DNA of 64,000 bases from Donghicola eburneus (GCF_900115865.1 NZ_FOXY01000002.1:1-64000), one strand, 5' to 3'; positions 8,640 to 17,456 are shown, counted from the first letter of the stretch. Translations and numbers: made by a program. Notes: generated by a model from the letters alone, not told the origin.

Positions 8640-9019
8640 TCGCGAGTTTCCGTTGGAAATTCGGCTTTGCGCCACGCGCCAAAGCCCCCTTCCATCGACG
8701 CGCAGCGCAGCCCCATGCGCTGTGCGACCTGCGCAGCCAAAAGCGACCGCCATCCAGAGGCGCAGTAGAAAACAAACGTCTTATCCTCTGCAAGATACGG
8801 CTTGTGATAGGGGCTGTCGGGATCAATCCAGAATTCGAGCATACCCCGCGGCGCGTGCCGCGCACCCGCGACCAAGCCGTCGCGCTCTAGCTCTCGGACG
8901 TCGCGAATATCGACAAACACATGATCGGGGTCATCGCGTAGTGCATTCGCCTCCTCGACTGTGATTGACCGCACATCTGCGCGGGCCTCTTCCATCAGAT
9001 CCTTGATTCCGACAGCCAT
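8636..9019 (-). CDS. Rhodanese-like sulfurtransferase domain protein
   Basis: A single-domain cytoplasmic rhodanese of 127 residues. The active-site loop CASGWRS carries the cysteine that would form a persulfide, and the VFVDIRDVRELERDG segment is typical of the domain. I place the start at the ATG at 9019 because GGAGGAG lies six bases upstream. A longer frame from 9034 would begin inside that ribosome site. The palindrome CCCTATAGGG (9043-9052) lies just upstream. Substrate or partner is unknown; sulfur-related neighbours are limited to the TauE/SafE-type permease transcribed divergently. Confidence 0.88.
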   Translation of the reverse strand: MAVGIKDLMEEARADVRSITVEEANALRDDPDHVFVDIRDVRELERDGLVAGARHAPRGMLEFWIDPDSPYHKPYLAEDKTFVFYCASGWRSLLAAQVAQRMGLRCASMEGGFGAWRKAEFPTETRD

Positions 9020-9106
9020 ACTCTGCTCCTCCATTCCTCTTTCCCTATAGGGTTAAAGCAGCGCTGCCCGACGCGCGAACAAAACTTCGCTACGTCAGCG
9101 CCATTT

Positions 9107-9118
9107 ATTGTATACAAT
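9107..9118. promoter_or_regulatory. Putative GntR/FCD operator ATTGTATACAAT
   Basis: A perfect 12-base palindrome 48 bases before the start of the TauE/SafE gene. Its TTGTATACAA core is of the kind bound by GntR-family regulators of the FadR/FCD branch. Such a regulator is encoded directly after the permease (9998-10651), so it is the natural candidate. The link is inference from motif shape and position. Confidence 0.6.
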
Positions 9119-9166
9119 TCATCCAAATAATCCTATCTTCGTATCCAAACTTAGCCAGAGGCCCCT

Positions 9167-9994
9167 ATGGATACGCTCTCCTCACTCGACATGATCTTTC
9201 TGCTTGGCGGAGTCATCGCTACAGCGATCATAGCGGGCATTATGGCCGGCCTGCTTGGGGTTGGCGGAGGCATCGTTCTTGTCCCGGTGCTGTTCTGGAT
9301 TTTGTCCGTGACCGATTTCCCGCCGGACCTCTCAATGCATATGGCCGTCGCGACTTCTCTTGCGACCATTATCTTTACCTCAATCTCTTCGGCGCGAGCC
9401 CATCACAAGCGCGGCGCGGTGGACAAGGACCTGCTTCGCACATGGGCGCCCGGCATTGTGCTCGGTGCGCTCAGCGGCGGATTGGCAGCCAAGTACATCA
9501 ATGGCGATGGATTGCGCGCCATCTTTGGGGCACTTGCCCTGCTCGTTGCGATCAACATGGCGACCCCCAAGACACTTGTGATCTCAGACAGATTGCCGGG
9601 CTCTGCCGCGCTGAATGGGGCCTTTTCCTATGTCACAGGGTTCTTCTCAGCGCTGATGGGAATTGGGGGTGGCACGCTGTCGGTGCCCCTGCTCGTCGCC
9701 TTTTCGGTCGAAGTGCGCCGCGCAGTTGGGACGGCGTCATCCTTTGGTATCTTGATTGCGGTGCCTGCGGTCATCGGTTTCATCACGGCAGGCTGGAGCG
9801 TACCGGACCGCCCGCCCCTGTCGCTCGGCTATGTGAATCTGCCCGCTGCGGCGATCATCCTACCCTTTACCGTGGGTTTCGCGCCTGTCGGTGTCAAAAT
9901 CGCGCACACCGTTGACCCCAAATGGATCAAGCGCGCGTTTGCCGTGTTCCTCGGGATCACAGCGGTGCGCATGTTGATGTCGGTGGTTGGATAA
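9167..9994 (+). CDS. TauE/SafE (TSUP) family permease
   Basis: A 275-residue inner-membrane protein with about eight hydrophobic segments and the two internal repeats typical of the TSUP family. The glycine motifs are GLLGVGGGIVLVPVLF near residue 28 and MGIGGGTLSVPLL near 162. Members export sulfite, sulfoacetate and other small organic or sulfonated anions. The neighbouring GntR regulator and a GntR-type palindrome in its promoter suggest induction by a small acid substrate. It is convergent with the regulator and only three bases separate their stops. Confidence 0.9.
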   Translation: MDTLSSLDMIFLLGGVIATAIIAGIMAGLLGVGGGIVLVPVLFWILSVTDFPPDLSMHMAVATSLATIIFTSISSARAHHKRGAVDKDLLRTWAPGIVLGALSGGLAAKYINGDGLRAIFGALALLVAINMATPKTLVISDRLPGSAALNGAFSYVTGFFSALMGIGGGTLSVPLLVAFSVEVRRAVGTASSFGILIAVPAVIGFITAGWSVPDRPPLSLGYVNLPAAAIILPFTVGFAPVGVKIAHTVDPKWIKRAFAVFLGITAVRMLMSVVG

Positions 9995-9997
9995 GCC

Positions 9998-10651
9998 CTA
10001 GCGCATCTGACCTAGGACTTGCTGCGCAGCACTCATCAAATGACGGCGCAGGGCCCGTTCCGCTCCAGCGGGGTCGTTGTCTACGATAGACGTAACAATG
10101 TCCTGATGCTCGGCCGAAGATTTTTCCATGCGCGCAGCCGATTTAAGTTGGGTCCGACGAAACGGCGCCAACTTCAGTCGCAGAGTGTCCGCCAATTCCG
10201 CAATGTCCGCGTTGTGTGCGCCGTCATAGATCATGGCATGGAAGCGGGTATTGGCAGCCTCATAGTCATTGTAGGCCTCTTTTTCTGCCATGACCTGCAT
10301 CTCATCGTGCAAAACCTGAAGCGCACCGCGTTCGCCGATGGTCATCCGCTGCGCCGAGAACCGACCGCAGAGCGCCTCGACTTCGGCCATCGCTTCGAAC
10401 ATCTGCTCAATCCGCTCGGGTGTGATGTCCAGCACAACAACCCCGCGATACGGAACGCGCTCGACCAAAGAGCGCGCCGCCAACAGGTGCAACGCCTCTC
10501 GCACAGGGGTGCGCGACACATCAAACCGCTCAGCGAGCCCCTGCTCGTCGAGCTTGGTTCCACCAGTGATCTGGCCCGTAATGATTTCCGCTTCGAGCGT
10601 TGCGGCGATCGACGCCGCACGCAGGGGCGGCTGTCCGGAGGTATCTTGCAT
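9998..10651 (-). CDS. GntR-family transcription regulator, FCD domain
   Basis: A cytoplasmic DNA-binding regulator of 217 residues. The N-terminal winged helix is clear (LDEQGLAERFDVSRTPVREALHLL), followed by a C-terminal all-helical FCD ligand domain with metal-binding histidines (RFHAMIYDGAHN and KSSAEHQDIV). The ATG at 10651 has AAGGTG five bases upstream and is preferred over an upstream ATG at 10678 that lacks a ribosome site. It probably controls the adjacent TauE/SafE gene through the palindrome at 9107-9118. The ligand is unknown. Confidence 0.9.
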   Translation of the reverse strand: MQDTSGQPPLRAASIAATLEAEIITGQITGGTKLDEQGLAERFDVSRTPVREALHLLAARSLVERVPYRGVVVLDITPERIEQMFEAMAEVEALCGRFSAQRMTIGERGALQVLHDEMQVMAEKEAYNDYEAANTRFHAMIYDGAHNADIAELADTLRLKLAPFRRTQLKSAARMEKSSAEHQDIVTSIVDNDPAGAERALRRHLMSAAQQVLGQMR

Positions 10652-10770
10652 AAAAGCACCTTGGCATCGGCTAGGCATTTATTGCTTTTAGACCAATTCA
10701 CTAGACGGCGAAACGCAAAATGCCGTTCCGCTGACGCGACGGGAGCAAACATGCTATTGTAGGGATGCCT

Positions 10771-10790
10771 GACATCACTCTTGTGATGTC
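10771..10790. terminator. Perfect 8-bp hairpin behind tRNA-Leu
   Basis: GACATCAC and GTGATGTC form a perfect stem with a four-base loop, starting three bases after the encoded CCA of tRNA-Leu. There is no T-run after it on the minus strand, so it may act in 3' processing or as a weak terminator rather than a classic intrinsic terminator. Confidence 0.45.
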
Positions 10791-10792
10791 GA

Positions 10793-10879
10793 TGGTGCGG
10801 TCGAGAAGACTCGAACTTCCACGGGAGTTACCCCACAGCGACCTCAACGCTGCGCGTCTACCAATTCCGCCACGACCGC
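10793..10879 (-). tRNA. tRNA-Leu(GAG)
   Basis: An 87-base class II tRNA on the minus strand from GCGGTCGTGGCGGAATTGG to an encoded CCA. The acceptor stem GCGGTCG/CGACCGC, anticodon stem CAGCG/CGCTG with loop TTGAGGT (anticodon GAG), long variable arm and T-loop GTTCGAGTC are visible. Confidence 0.95.
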
Positions 10880-11025
10880 ACTGTCTTGACTTGGTGCGCG
10901 GTTCTTAGCGAGTCGTGCTGCAGATGAAAAGCGGATTTTTCACCCTTTTCCATATTTTTTCGAGTGACGCGCCAAAGGCTGCTTTGCCCTCCGCGCGTCG
11001 TGGGATTTTCTGGCGAACACGCCGA

Positions 11026-12666
11026 TTATTTCGCTGCCGTAGCGGCGGCGTTACTGAAATCCATCAGGGTTGGTTTCGGCTTCGCCGTGCCTGTCAACTC
11101 GTGCGATGCGGCGACGACCAAGGTCTGGCCCTCTGCATCTTCGGGGGCGCGAAGTGGTTCCGCGCTGGCCTTCTGGGTTACCTCGAACGCATTATCATAC
11201 CATGCGACGGCCAAGTCGGGACGCATGGTGCCCCCTACTCCGGTTGCAAGATGATGCCCGACCATTTCATCGTAAGCCCCTAGGTTCACGGCAGAAAGCG
11301 CTAGAGCCGATGCGATCGCGGTGGGCATGTTGTCGGTCCGGTACCCCACACCCAGACAGATGCGTGCTGTTCCGGCAATTTGCTCCGCCGACATACCCAA
11401 ATCTTGCAGGAGAGCGGTGGTCGCGTTCAGCGTTTCTTCACGATCGCCTCCGGCAGCGGCCTTGATCGCGGGCGTCATGTGCTCTGCAAACCCGGCGCAT
11501 TGTTCTGCAATCTGCTGGGGTGTGAAGCCTTCGATTTGCGACAGCAGGGTTTCGCTCTGGTCGATGGTGATATCCCGCAACATACAGAACTGCTCGCCGA
11601 TGGCTTGGGCGGGGCTCGTCATTGACGCTGCTGTTTCGGGGCCGCCCGCTTTTGCCGTATTCACTGCGATTTTGGAACAGAACGGCGCGGCGCTGACCGA
11701 GACAGCAGTCTCTGCGGGCTTGAAGAAATTCGGAACCATCGGCCCTTCGGCTGAGGCCATTTTTTTGTCTGGCAGAGCCTCTTCCGGTTCCGCAGGGGCC
11801 ACCGGCTCGGTGCCAATGGGCTGCGGAGCAAAGTCATTCAGGGTGCAATTCCCCTGCTGACAAGAGAAGGCCGCAGGGATGATCTGCTCTCGGCTTGTCA
11901 CCTGAAAGTCGTTCTGCTGAAAGCCTGTCGGTGTCGATGCAAACACCCGCGCGATACAGCTTTGGGCGCTGCACCAGAATTGCGAACCGCTTTTTGAGGT
12001 GTCGATCAGGTAATCGGTTTTGCCATCTTTGTTCATATCTGCCAGCTGGATGAAGCCCGCGCGCTGCATCAACGCGGTGCCCTCGACCCCAGAATTGCGG
12101 GCTATCTCGTCCACGGCTTGCGCGACCTCGGGCGGCAGACCTCCGTAGTTGCCAGACATCCGCGTCGTGCCCCCAACGCCGAGCGCCTCTTCCTTTTGCT
12201 TCATCAGAAGCCCGCGCATGCCCATGGGGTGGGTCGAGACGGTTTGCGTGACATACTGCCCGCCCATCATGGCCCGCTGGTACGCGGTCACCAGAATGTT
12301 GCGCTCGATGTCATTGAGCGTGCCATCGACGGGGAAGGACAAAAGCGCCTGATATTGTGAGATAGCAGAGCGGGATTTGGACCCAAGCACACCATCGGCG
12401 GTCCCTGCAGGAAAACCGAAGTGGTTCAGAGCGCGTTGAACCTCTCGGTTAGATTCCCGCTGGGCCGAGGATACGCCGCTAGAGCGCGGCTGAACGTAGG
12501 TCTTGGTCGTTGTGCGCTGCTTTGACGCTGCGCTATTTGCGATTGCCCCCAAGGCACCGCCGATCACCAACCCTTTGAGCAAATCATTATCAGCGAGCGC
12601 ATTCGTGGCAAGCGATAGGGAAAGGACACCGGCGATCACACCGGTCGGAAGGGAGTATTTTGCCAT
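11026..12666 (-). CDS. Exported peptidoglycan-binding domain protein
   Basis: I recognise domains but not a named protein. A signal peptide (first 25 residues, ending NALA) is followed by a glycine/alanine segment and a PG_binding_1-type domain at about 70-125 (REVQRALNHFGFPAGTADGVLG...), the usual helical bundle that holds peptidoglycan. Further on DMNKDGKTDYLID, about residue 214, looks like a calcium-binding DxNxDG loop. A low-complexity linker and a cysteine-containing C-terminal helical region complete 546 residues. The start at 12666 has GGAGG seven bases upstream; an ATG 30 bases further up has none. It stands alone, divergent from lipB, and its role is probably in the periplasm. Confidence 0.75.
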   Translation of the reverse strand: MAKYSLPTGVIAGVLSLSLATNALADNDLLKGLVIGGALGAIANSAASKQRTTTKTYVQPRSSGVSSAQRESNREVQRALNHFGFPAGTADGVLGSKSRSAISQYQALLSFPVDGTLNDIERNILVTAYQRAMMGGQYVTQTVSTHPMGMRGLLMKQKEEALGVGGTTRMSGNYGGLPPEVAQAVDEIARNSGVEGTALMQRAGFIQLADMNKDGKTDYLIDTSKSGSQFWCSAQSCIARVFASTPTGFQQNDFQVTSREQIIPAAFSCQQGNCTLNDFAPQPIGTEPVAPAEPEEALPDKKMASAEGPMVPNFFKPAETAVSVSAAPFCSKIAVNTAKAGGPETAASMTSPAQAIGEQFCMLRDITIDQSETLLSQIEGFTPQQIAEQCAGFAEHMTPAIKAAAGGDREETLNATTALLQDLGMSAEQIAGTARICLGVGYRTDNMPTAIASALALSAVNLGAYDEMVGHHLATGVGGTMRPDLAVAWYDNAFEVTQKASAEPLRAPEDAEGQTLVVAASHELTGTAKPKPTLMDFSNAAATAAK

Positions 12667-12880
12667 ATCTGGCCCTCCGTCAGAGCCAGCGCCCAATCAC
12701 GACAAACAACGAGCCAAAAGGAATCACAGCGATGCGGCGCAAGCGGTTAAATTCAATCGGGTATTCAAGTCAGGTCTTCAAAATAGTCAGTAAACTATGC
12801 CTCGAATCGCGCTTGTGACCTAGTCAGGAAGGCCTTACACCCCTTAAAAAATTGGTCGATCACCAAATCGGGGGCGCAAA

Positions 12881-13543
12881 ATGGTCGAGTGGATCATCTC
12901 AGAAGGGCTGACAGATTACCGAGAGGCCGAAGCCTACATGGAATCGCGCGCAGCCCAAATCGCCGCTGGCGAAGCGGACGAGGCGATCTGGCTGGTCGAG
13001 CACCCGCCCCTTTACACCGCGGGCACCTCGGCCAAAACCGAGGATCTGACCGACCCTGACCGCTTTCCCGTTTATCCCACCAAGCGCGGCGGCCAGTACA
13101 CTTATCACGGGCCGGGCCAGCGCGTCGCCTATGTCATGCTGAATGTCGGCAAACGTGGCCACGATGTGCGCGCCTTTGTCAAAGATCTAGAAGAATGGGT
13201 GATCACCACGCTTGACCAATTCAATGTCAAAGGCGAAATCCGCGAGGGGCGCGTCGGTGTCTGGGTGACACGGGATGACAAGCCCTTGACCGCGACAGGA
13301 GCAAAGCCCGAGGACAAGATCGCCGCGATTGGCATTCGTCTGCGCAAGTGGGTCAGCTTCCACGGAATTTCCATTAACGTAGAGCCGGACCTGAGCCATT
13401 TTGGCGGCATCGTGCCCTGCGGCATTCGCGAGCACGGGGTGACCAGTCTGGTTGACCTGGGACTTCCTGTCACAATGGATGATCTGGACGTCGCCCTACA
13501 ACGTACATTCGAAGACCGATTTCCCCCACTGGAAAGCAACTAA
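12881..13543 (+). CDS. lipB: Lipoyl(octanoyl) transferase
   Basis: Transfers octanoyl groups from acyl carrier protein to the lipoyl domains of 2-oxo acid dehydrogenases and the glycine cleavage H protein. The 220-residue sequence has the family motifs [12 protein letters not shown], the lysine in [12 protein letters not shown], and the catalytic cysteine in [15 protein letters not shown]. The ATG at 12881 is preceded by a GGGGGCG sequence. It is divergent from the peptidoglycan-binding protein; the 184-base gap between them contains both promoters but no clear motif. Confidence 0.95.
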   Translation: MVEWIISEGLTDYREAEAYMESRAAQIAAGEADEAIWLVEHPPLYTAGTSAKTEDLTDPDRFPVYPTKRGGQYTYHGPGQRVAYVMLNVGKRGHDVRAFVKDLEEWVITTLDQFNVKGEIREGRVGVWVTRDDKPLTATGAKPEDKIAAIGIRLRKWVSFHGISINVEPDLSHFGGIVPCGIREHGVTSLVDLGLPVTMDDLDVALQRTFEDRFPPLESN

Positions 13544-13634
13544 GCGAAAGGTCGCATTTGCTTTCCATTATTGGAGTGGCACTTCTGGGGGGAAGTGTGC
13601 TTTGTTCGCTTTAAGCAACGTAAAGGGAAGAGAA

Positions 13635-14030
13635 ATGAAGACGATCCTTACCGCAGCAGCAACTATTCTGGCTCTGGCCGCACCTGCACTGGCAGAAGGC
13701 GACGCTGACAAGGGCGCAAAAGAATTCCGTAAGTGTAAAGCCTGCCACAAGCTGGAAGACGGCGCGAAAAGCACCGTTGGCCCCAACCTCTATGGTGTCA
13801 TGGACCGCACCGCAGGCACGCTGGACGGCTACAAATACAGCTCTTCGATGGTAGAAGCAGGCGAAGCGGGTCTGGTCTGGACTGCAGAAACGCTCGCGGC
13901 CTATCTGCCCGACCCCACCAGCTACCTCAAAGAGGTCACTGGTGACGATGGCGCCAAGTCGAAAATGGCCGCTCAGCGTATCAAAAGCGCCGAAGACATC
14001 GCCGCCTATCTCTCTTCGGTTGTGGAATAA
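13635..14030 (+). CDS. cycA: Cytochrome c, class I (c2/c550 type)
   Basis: A 131-residue periplasmic electron carrier. It has a 20-residue signal peptide ending ALA, the haem-attachment motif CKACH at residues 34-38, the GPNLYG and GYKYSSSM segments, and a Met in DGAKSKMAAQR that should be the sixth haem ligand. It resembles Rhodobacter cytochrome c2 and Paracoccus cytochrome c550. The position directly before ctaD matches Paracoccus denitrificans, where cycA adjoins a ctaD gene, so it likely feeds electrons from the bc1 complex to the aa3 oxidase. AAGGGAAG lies just before the ATG. An in-frame extension upstream to 13452 overlaps lipB and is not real. Confidence 0.9.
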   Translation: MKTILTAAATILALAAPALAEGDADKGAKEFRKCKACHKLEDGAKSTVGPNLYGVMDRTAGTLDGYKYSSSMVEAGEAGLVWTAETLAAYLPDPTSYLKEVTGDDGAKSKMAAQRIKSAEDIAAYLSSVVE

Positions 14031-14043
14031 GCCGCGACTGCGA

Positions 14044-14077
14044 CATGTGACCACACCTTTGGCCACATTTTTTTGAT
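14044..14077 (+). terminator. Terminator after cytochrome c gene
   Basis: ATGTGACC and GGCCACAT pair (one A/C mismatch) and are followed by seven T. It separates the cytochrome c transcript from ctaD. The T-run merges into the FNR-type box that follows. Confidence 0.6.
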
Positions 14078-14086
14078 CTGCGTCAA
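14073..14086. promoter_or_regulatory. FNR/FnrL-type box TTGATCTGCGTCAA
   Basis: The sequence TTGAT-N4-GTCAA fits the CRP/FNR family consensus used by FnrL/FnrP in Rhodobacter and Paracoccus. It lies about 110 bases before the ctaD start. It would let the cell adjust aa3 oxidase expression to oxygen supply. Whether it represses or activates depends on the unseen transcription start. Confidence 0.72.
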
Positions 14087-14113
14087 AGTCGTGCATTGCC
14101 GAAGTCAAAGTCG
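14082..14113 (+). repeat. Two direct repeats GTCAAAGTCG, 22 bp apart
   Basis: GTCAAAGTCG occurs at 14082-14091 and again at 14104-14113, i.e. two helical turns apart, partly overlapping the FNR-type box. This spacing suits a protein binding one face of the DNA upstream of ctaD. No regulator is identified. Confidence 0.5.
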
Positions 14114-14188
14114 CAATCTAAAAACCGAATGGAATCCGGGCGCGGAGTTTTCTTCGCGCCCAAAGTCTAACCAGCAGGAGGCAAGAGT

Positions 14189-15859
14189 ATGGCGGACGCA
14201 GCCATTCAAGGCCACGAGCATGAAGACAACCGGGGTTTCTTTACCCGGTGGTTCATGTCGACCAACCACAAGGACATCGGGATCCTCTACGTCATTACCG
14301 CGGCGTTTGTAGGTCTGATCTCGGTCGCCTTTACCGTTTATATGCGCCTGGAGCTGATGCATCCTGGCGTTCAGTACATGTGCCTTGAGGGCGCACGTTT
14401 CTTCGCGAGCGATGCAACGTGTACCCCGAACGGACACCTGTGGAACGTGATGATCACCTATCACGGCATCCTCATGATGTTCTTCGTCGTTATTCCCGCG
14501 CTGTTCGGCGGCTTTGGCAACTACTTCATGCCGCTGCAGATCGGCGCGCCGGACATGGCGTTCCCCCGTCTGAACAACCTCAGCTACTGGCTCTATGTTG
14601 CTGGTACCGCGCTGGGTGTTGCGTCGCTTCTGTCTCCTGGCGGTAACGACCAGCTGGGTTCGGGTGTTGGCTGGGTTCTTTACGCGCCTCTGTCGACCAA
14701 CGAAGCCGGATACTCGATGGACCTCGCAATCTTTGCGGTTCACGTATCGGGTGCGTCGTCGATCCTCGGTGCGATCAACATCATCACCACCTTCCTGAAC
14801 ATGCGCGCACCTGGCATGACCTTGCACAAGGTTCCGCTGTTCGCATGGTCGGTATTCGTAACCGCGTGGCTGATCCTTCTGTCGCTGCCCGTTCTGGCTG
14901 GCGCGATCACCATGCTGCTGACCGACCGTAACTTCGGCACTGCCTTCTTCCAGCCTGCTGGCGGCGGTGACCCGATCCTGTACCAGCACATCCTGTGGTT
15001 CTTCGGTCACCCCGAAGTGTACATCATCATTCTGCCCGGCTTTGGCCTGATCAGCCACATCATTGCGACCTTCTCGCGCAAGCCCGTCTTTGGCTACCTG
15101 CCGATGGTCTACGCGATGGTTGCGATTGGTGTTCTCGGCTTCGTCGTGTGGGCGCACCACATGTACACCGTCGGCATGAGCCTGCGTCAGCAGTCGTACT
15201 TCATGATGGCCACCATGGTTATCGCGGTTCCCACCGGCGTGAAGGTCTTCAGCTGGCTGGCAACCATGTGGGGCGGCTCGATCGAGTTCAAAACCCCCAT
15301 GCTGTGGGCTCTGGGCTTCCTGTTCCTGTTCACCGTTGGTGGCGTGACCGGTGTTGTCCTGTCGCAGGCAGGTCTGGACCGTGCATACCATGACACCTAC
15401 TACGTGGTTGCGCACTTCCACTACGTGATGTCGCTGGGTGCGGTGTTCTGTATCTTTGCCGGTATCTACTACTACTTCGGCAAAGTGACTGGTCGCCAGT
15501 ACCCCGAGTGGGCCGGCAAGCTGCACTTCTGGGCGATGTTCATCGGCGCAAACCTGACCTTCTTCCCCCAGCACTTCCTGGGCCGTCAGGGCATGCCCCG
15601 TCGTTACATCGACTACCCCGAAGCGTTCGCTTTCTGGAACACCATCTCGTCGATCGGCGCATTCATCGCCTTTGCTTCGTTCCTGTTCTTCTTTGGCGTG
15701 ATGTTCTACTCGCTGTTCTACGGCAAGAAAGAGACCCGCGCGAACTACTGGAACGAGTACGCGGATACTCTGGAATGGACCCTGCCCTCGCCGCCGCCCG
15801 AGCACACCTTCGAGCAGCTGCCGAAGCAGGAAGACTGGGACAAGGGCCACGCCCACTAA
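14189..15859 (+). CDS. ctaD: Cytochrome c oxidase (aa3) subunit I
   Basis: Catalytic, twelve-helix subunit of the proton-pumping terminal oxidase, holding haem a, haem a3 and CuB. The expected residues are all visible: haem a ligand His in [12 protein letters not shown] and in [11 protein letters not shown] (which also contains the haem a3 ligand), the cross-linked His-Tyr in [15 protein letters not shown], the two CuB histidines in [11 protein letters not shown], a K-channel lysine in PTGVKVFSW and a D-channel entrance Asp in [10 protein letters not shown]. Length 556 is normal. GCAGGAGG lies eight bases before the ATG. Subunits II and III are not in the window, as is usual in this family where ctaD stands alone. 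Confidence 0.98.
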   Translation: MADAAIQGHEHEDNRGFFTRWFMSTNHKDIGILYVITAAFVGLISVAFTVYMRLELMHPGVQYMCLEGARFFASDATCTPNGHLWNVMITYHGILMMFFVVIPALFGGFGNYFMPLQIGAPDMAFPRLNNLSYWLYVAGTALGVASLLSPGGNDQLGSGVGWVLYAPLSTNEAGYSMDLAIFAVHVSGASSILGAINIITTFLNMRAPGMTLHKVPLFAWSVFVTAWLILLSLPVLAGAITMLLTDRNFGTAFFQPAGGGDPILYQHILWFFGHPEVYIIILPGFGLISHIIATFSRKPVFGYLPMVYAMVAIGVLGFVVWAHHMYTVGMSLRQQSYFMMATMVIAVPTGVKVFSWLATMWGGSIEFKTPMLWALGFLFLFTVGGVTGVVLSQAGLDRAYHDTYYVVAHFHYVMSLGAVFCIFAGIYYYFGKVTGRQYPEWAGKLHFWAMFIGANLTFFPQHFLGRQGMPRRYIDYPEAFAFWNTISSIGAFIAFASFLFFFGVMFYSLFYGKKETRANYWNEYADTLEWTLPSPPPEHTFEQLPKQEDWDKGHAH

Positions 15860-15885
15860 TCCCGGGCTTGATCCCATAGACCTTC

Positions 15886-15914
15886 AAAGGCCCGGACACT
15901 GTCCGGGCCTTTTT
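15886..15914 (+). terminator. Terminator after ctaD
   Basis: AAAGGCCCGGAC and GTCCGGGCCTTTTT form a strong, nearly perfect hairpin followed by T residues, 27 bases after the ctaD stop. Confidence 0.9.
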
Positions 15915-15940
15915 CGTTCCTCCAAGCTGCAGAGGTCCTG

Positions 15941-16459
15941 ATGCCGTACGAATGGGTCAAAGAACTTCCCGACACCCCGACAGAGTCCGAGGGGCCGCTG
16001 GCCGAACTCCATCTCTGGCCCTACCGCTCTTTGCCCCGCAAAGGGTTCGTGACCTTCTTTGCGATTACTTCTGCGTTCATCGCCCTGCCGCTGATCGCAA
16101 TGATCGGATCGCCGGTGATGTGGGGGCTGCTGCCTTTTATCGTGATCGCCATGGGCCTGATGTGGTACCTGCTTCAACGCAGCTACCGCGACGGAGATGT
16201 GATCGAGACGATGACCCTCTGGCCGGAACGGGTCGACCTGTTGCACCGCGACAAGACCGGAAAAACCAGCCAGTGGACCTGCAACATCTACTGGGCCAAA
16301 GTCAGCCTCCATCCGCGCGGCGGCCCGGTACCGAACTATGTTACCCTCAAGGGCAACAGCAGAGAGGTTGAGATCGGAGCGTTTCTGAGCGAAGACGAGC
16401 GCAAAGAGCTCTACTCGGAGCTTCTCCTCGCCCTTCCGCGCGCGGCGCGCAAACAATAG
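15941..16459 (+). CDS. DUF2244 membrane protein
   Basis: A 172-residue protein of the DUF2244 family, function unknown. Two hydrophobic segments (about residues 36-75) are followed by a soluble C-terminal part with the conserved LWPERVDLLHRD and WTCNIYWAKVSLHP segments. AGAGGT lies six bases before the ATG. In related genomes such genes often lie near cytochrome oxidase genes; here it follows ctaD but behind a strong terminator, so it needs its own promoter. Confidence 0.8.
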   Translation: MPYEWVKELPDTPTESEGPLAELHLWPYRSLPRKGFVTFFAITSAFIALPLIAMIGSPVMWGLLPFIVIAMGLMWYLLQRSYRDGDVIETMTLWPERVDLLHRDKTGKTSQWTCNIYWAKVSLHPRGGPVPNYVTLKGNSREVEIGAFLSEDERKELYSELLLALPRAARKQ

Positions 16460-16470
16460 AAAGCCCGTCT

Positions 16471-17385
16471 ATGGCCCAGGTTCCTGCCACACCGAAAATG
16501 CGCCGCTTCAGCCTGCTGACCGCGGCGCGCCTGTTTGGGCCTGACCTATTGCTCAAGAACTCCGATCTTCAGGCCTCTGAGCGCGCGGCTTTGACCCTGC
16601 GCAGCCTGAAGTCTCCACGTGCCCCCGAAAATCCGACATCGATCTTCCTGATCCCGCTGGTTGGCCCGCACCACGTGGGCGACTGGCAGGCGGTGTGCCT
16701 GCGCCTGACCGCCACCCTGCGCAGCTTCATCGCACAGACAGATCCGAACTGGCGTGTTTTGATTTGCGGCCAGACCAGCCCTGACTTACCCGATGATGCT
16801 CGCATCACCTTTGTCCCCTTCACCGAAGAAATCGAAGGCAATGACAAATGGGCCAAGCTGAGGCAGCTCTGCGAAACCCTTCCGACACTTGGGATCGCCC
16901 AAGGCTACGCCATGACCTTTGATGCAGATGATCTCGCGCATCCCGCATTGGTCGAAGAAATGCACACCCGACGCGCAGCAGGCGGTTATCTGATGAGCCA
17001 AGGCTACGTGTTTGACGTGGGCAACAATCGCATCGCCCTCGCCGCCCCTGCCAGCGCAGCGCAGCCCCTGCGCAAACCGTTCTGGAAACTCTGCGGCAGC
17101 TGCGCAGCGCTTGCCTTTGACTTCAGCTCAGACCCGAACGCCGAAACAGCGCGTATCCGAGAGTCGACGCAGCACGAACACCGCATGTTCCCCTATCTGG
17201 CAAAACTCGCAGGCCGCCCCCTGTCTCCATTGAGCGGGCCAAAGGCGCTCTACATGCTCAACCACGGCGAAAACTTCGGTGCACGCCGCGGCCGCGTGAG
17301 CTTCAAGCAACGCTTTGCCGAACGCTTCGAGGTCACCGACCCTGAAACGCTGGCACGAATCCGTCAGGACTTCGCGCTCGACTGA
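16471..17385 (+). CDS. Glycosyltransferase-like protein (GT-A fold)
   Basis: A 304-residue cytoplasmic protein whose middle part (about residues 55-180) looks like a GT-A glycosyltransferase: a TATLRSFIAQTDPNWRVLICG segment typical of GT2-like enzymes and an acidic MTFDADDLAHPAL motif that would bind metal and nucleotide sugar. There is no membrane segment. It starts 11 bases after the DUF2244 stop, so the two are probably co-transcribed. Donor and acceptor are unknown. Assignment to a named family would need a profile search. Confidence 0.65.
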   Translation: MAQVPATPKMRRFSLLTAARLFGPDLLLKNSDLQASERAALTLRSLKSPRAPENPTSIFLIPLVGPHHVGDWQAVCLRLTATLRSFIAQTDPNWRVLICGQTSPDLPDDARITFVPFTEEIEGNDKWAKLRQLCETLPTLGIAQGYAMTFDADDLAHPALVEEMHTRRAAGGYLMSQGYVFDVGNNRIALAAPASAAQPLRKPFWKLCGSCAALAFDFSSDPNAETARIRESTQHEHRMFPYLAKLAGRPLSPLSGPKALYMLNHGENFGARRGRVSFKQRFAERFEVTDPETLARIRQDFALD

Positions 17386-17422
17386 TCTCTTTCTTGGAAA
17401 AAATACCCCCGCGCCGGAGGCG
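17385..17422 (+). repeat. Dispersed intergenic repeat, copy A
   Basis: TCTCTTTCTTGGAAAAAATACCC followed by a GC-rich CGCGCCGGAGGCG. It is a divergent copy of the repeat family seen at 25295, 28483, 35374, 47091 and 50441, and begins at the glycosyltransferase stop codon. Confidence 0.6.
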
Positions 17423-17456
17423 ATGAGGGATTTGCCACGCAAATCCCTCAAAATGA

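Noticed and set aside
14105-15877. A 590-residue open frame on the minus strand opposite ctaD
   Set aside because: It lies wholly antisense to a certain gene, has a His/Gln/Arg-rich composition typical of reverse frames in GC-rich coding sequence and shows no domain.
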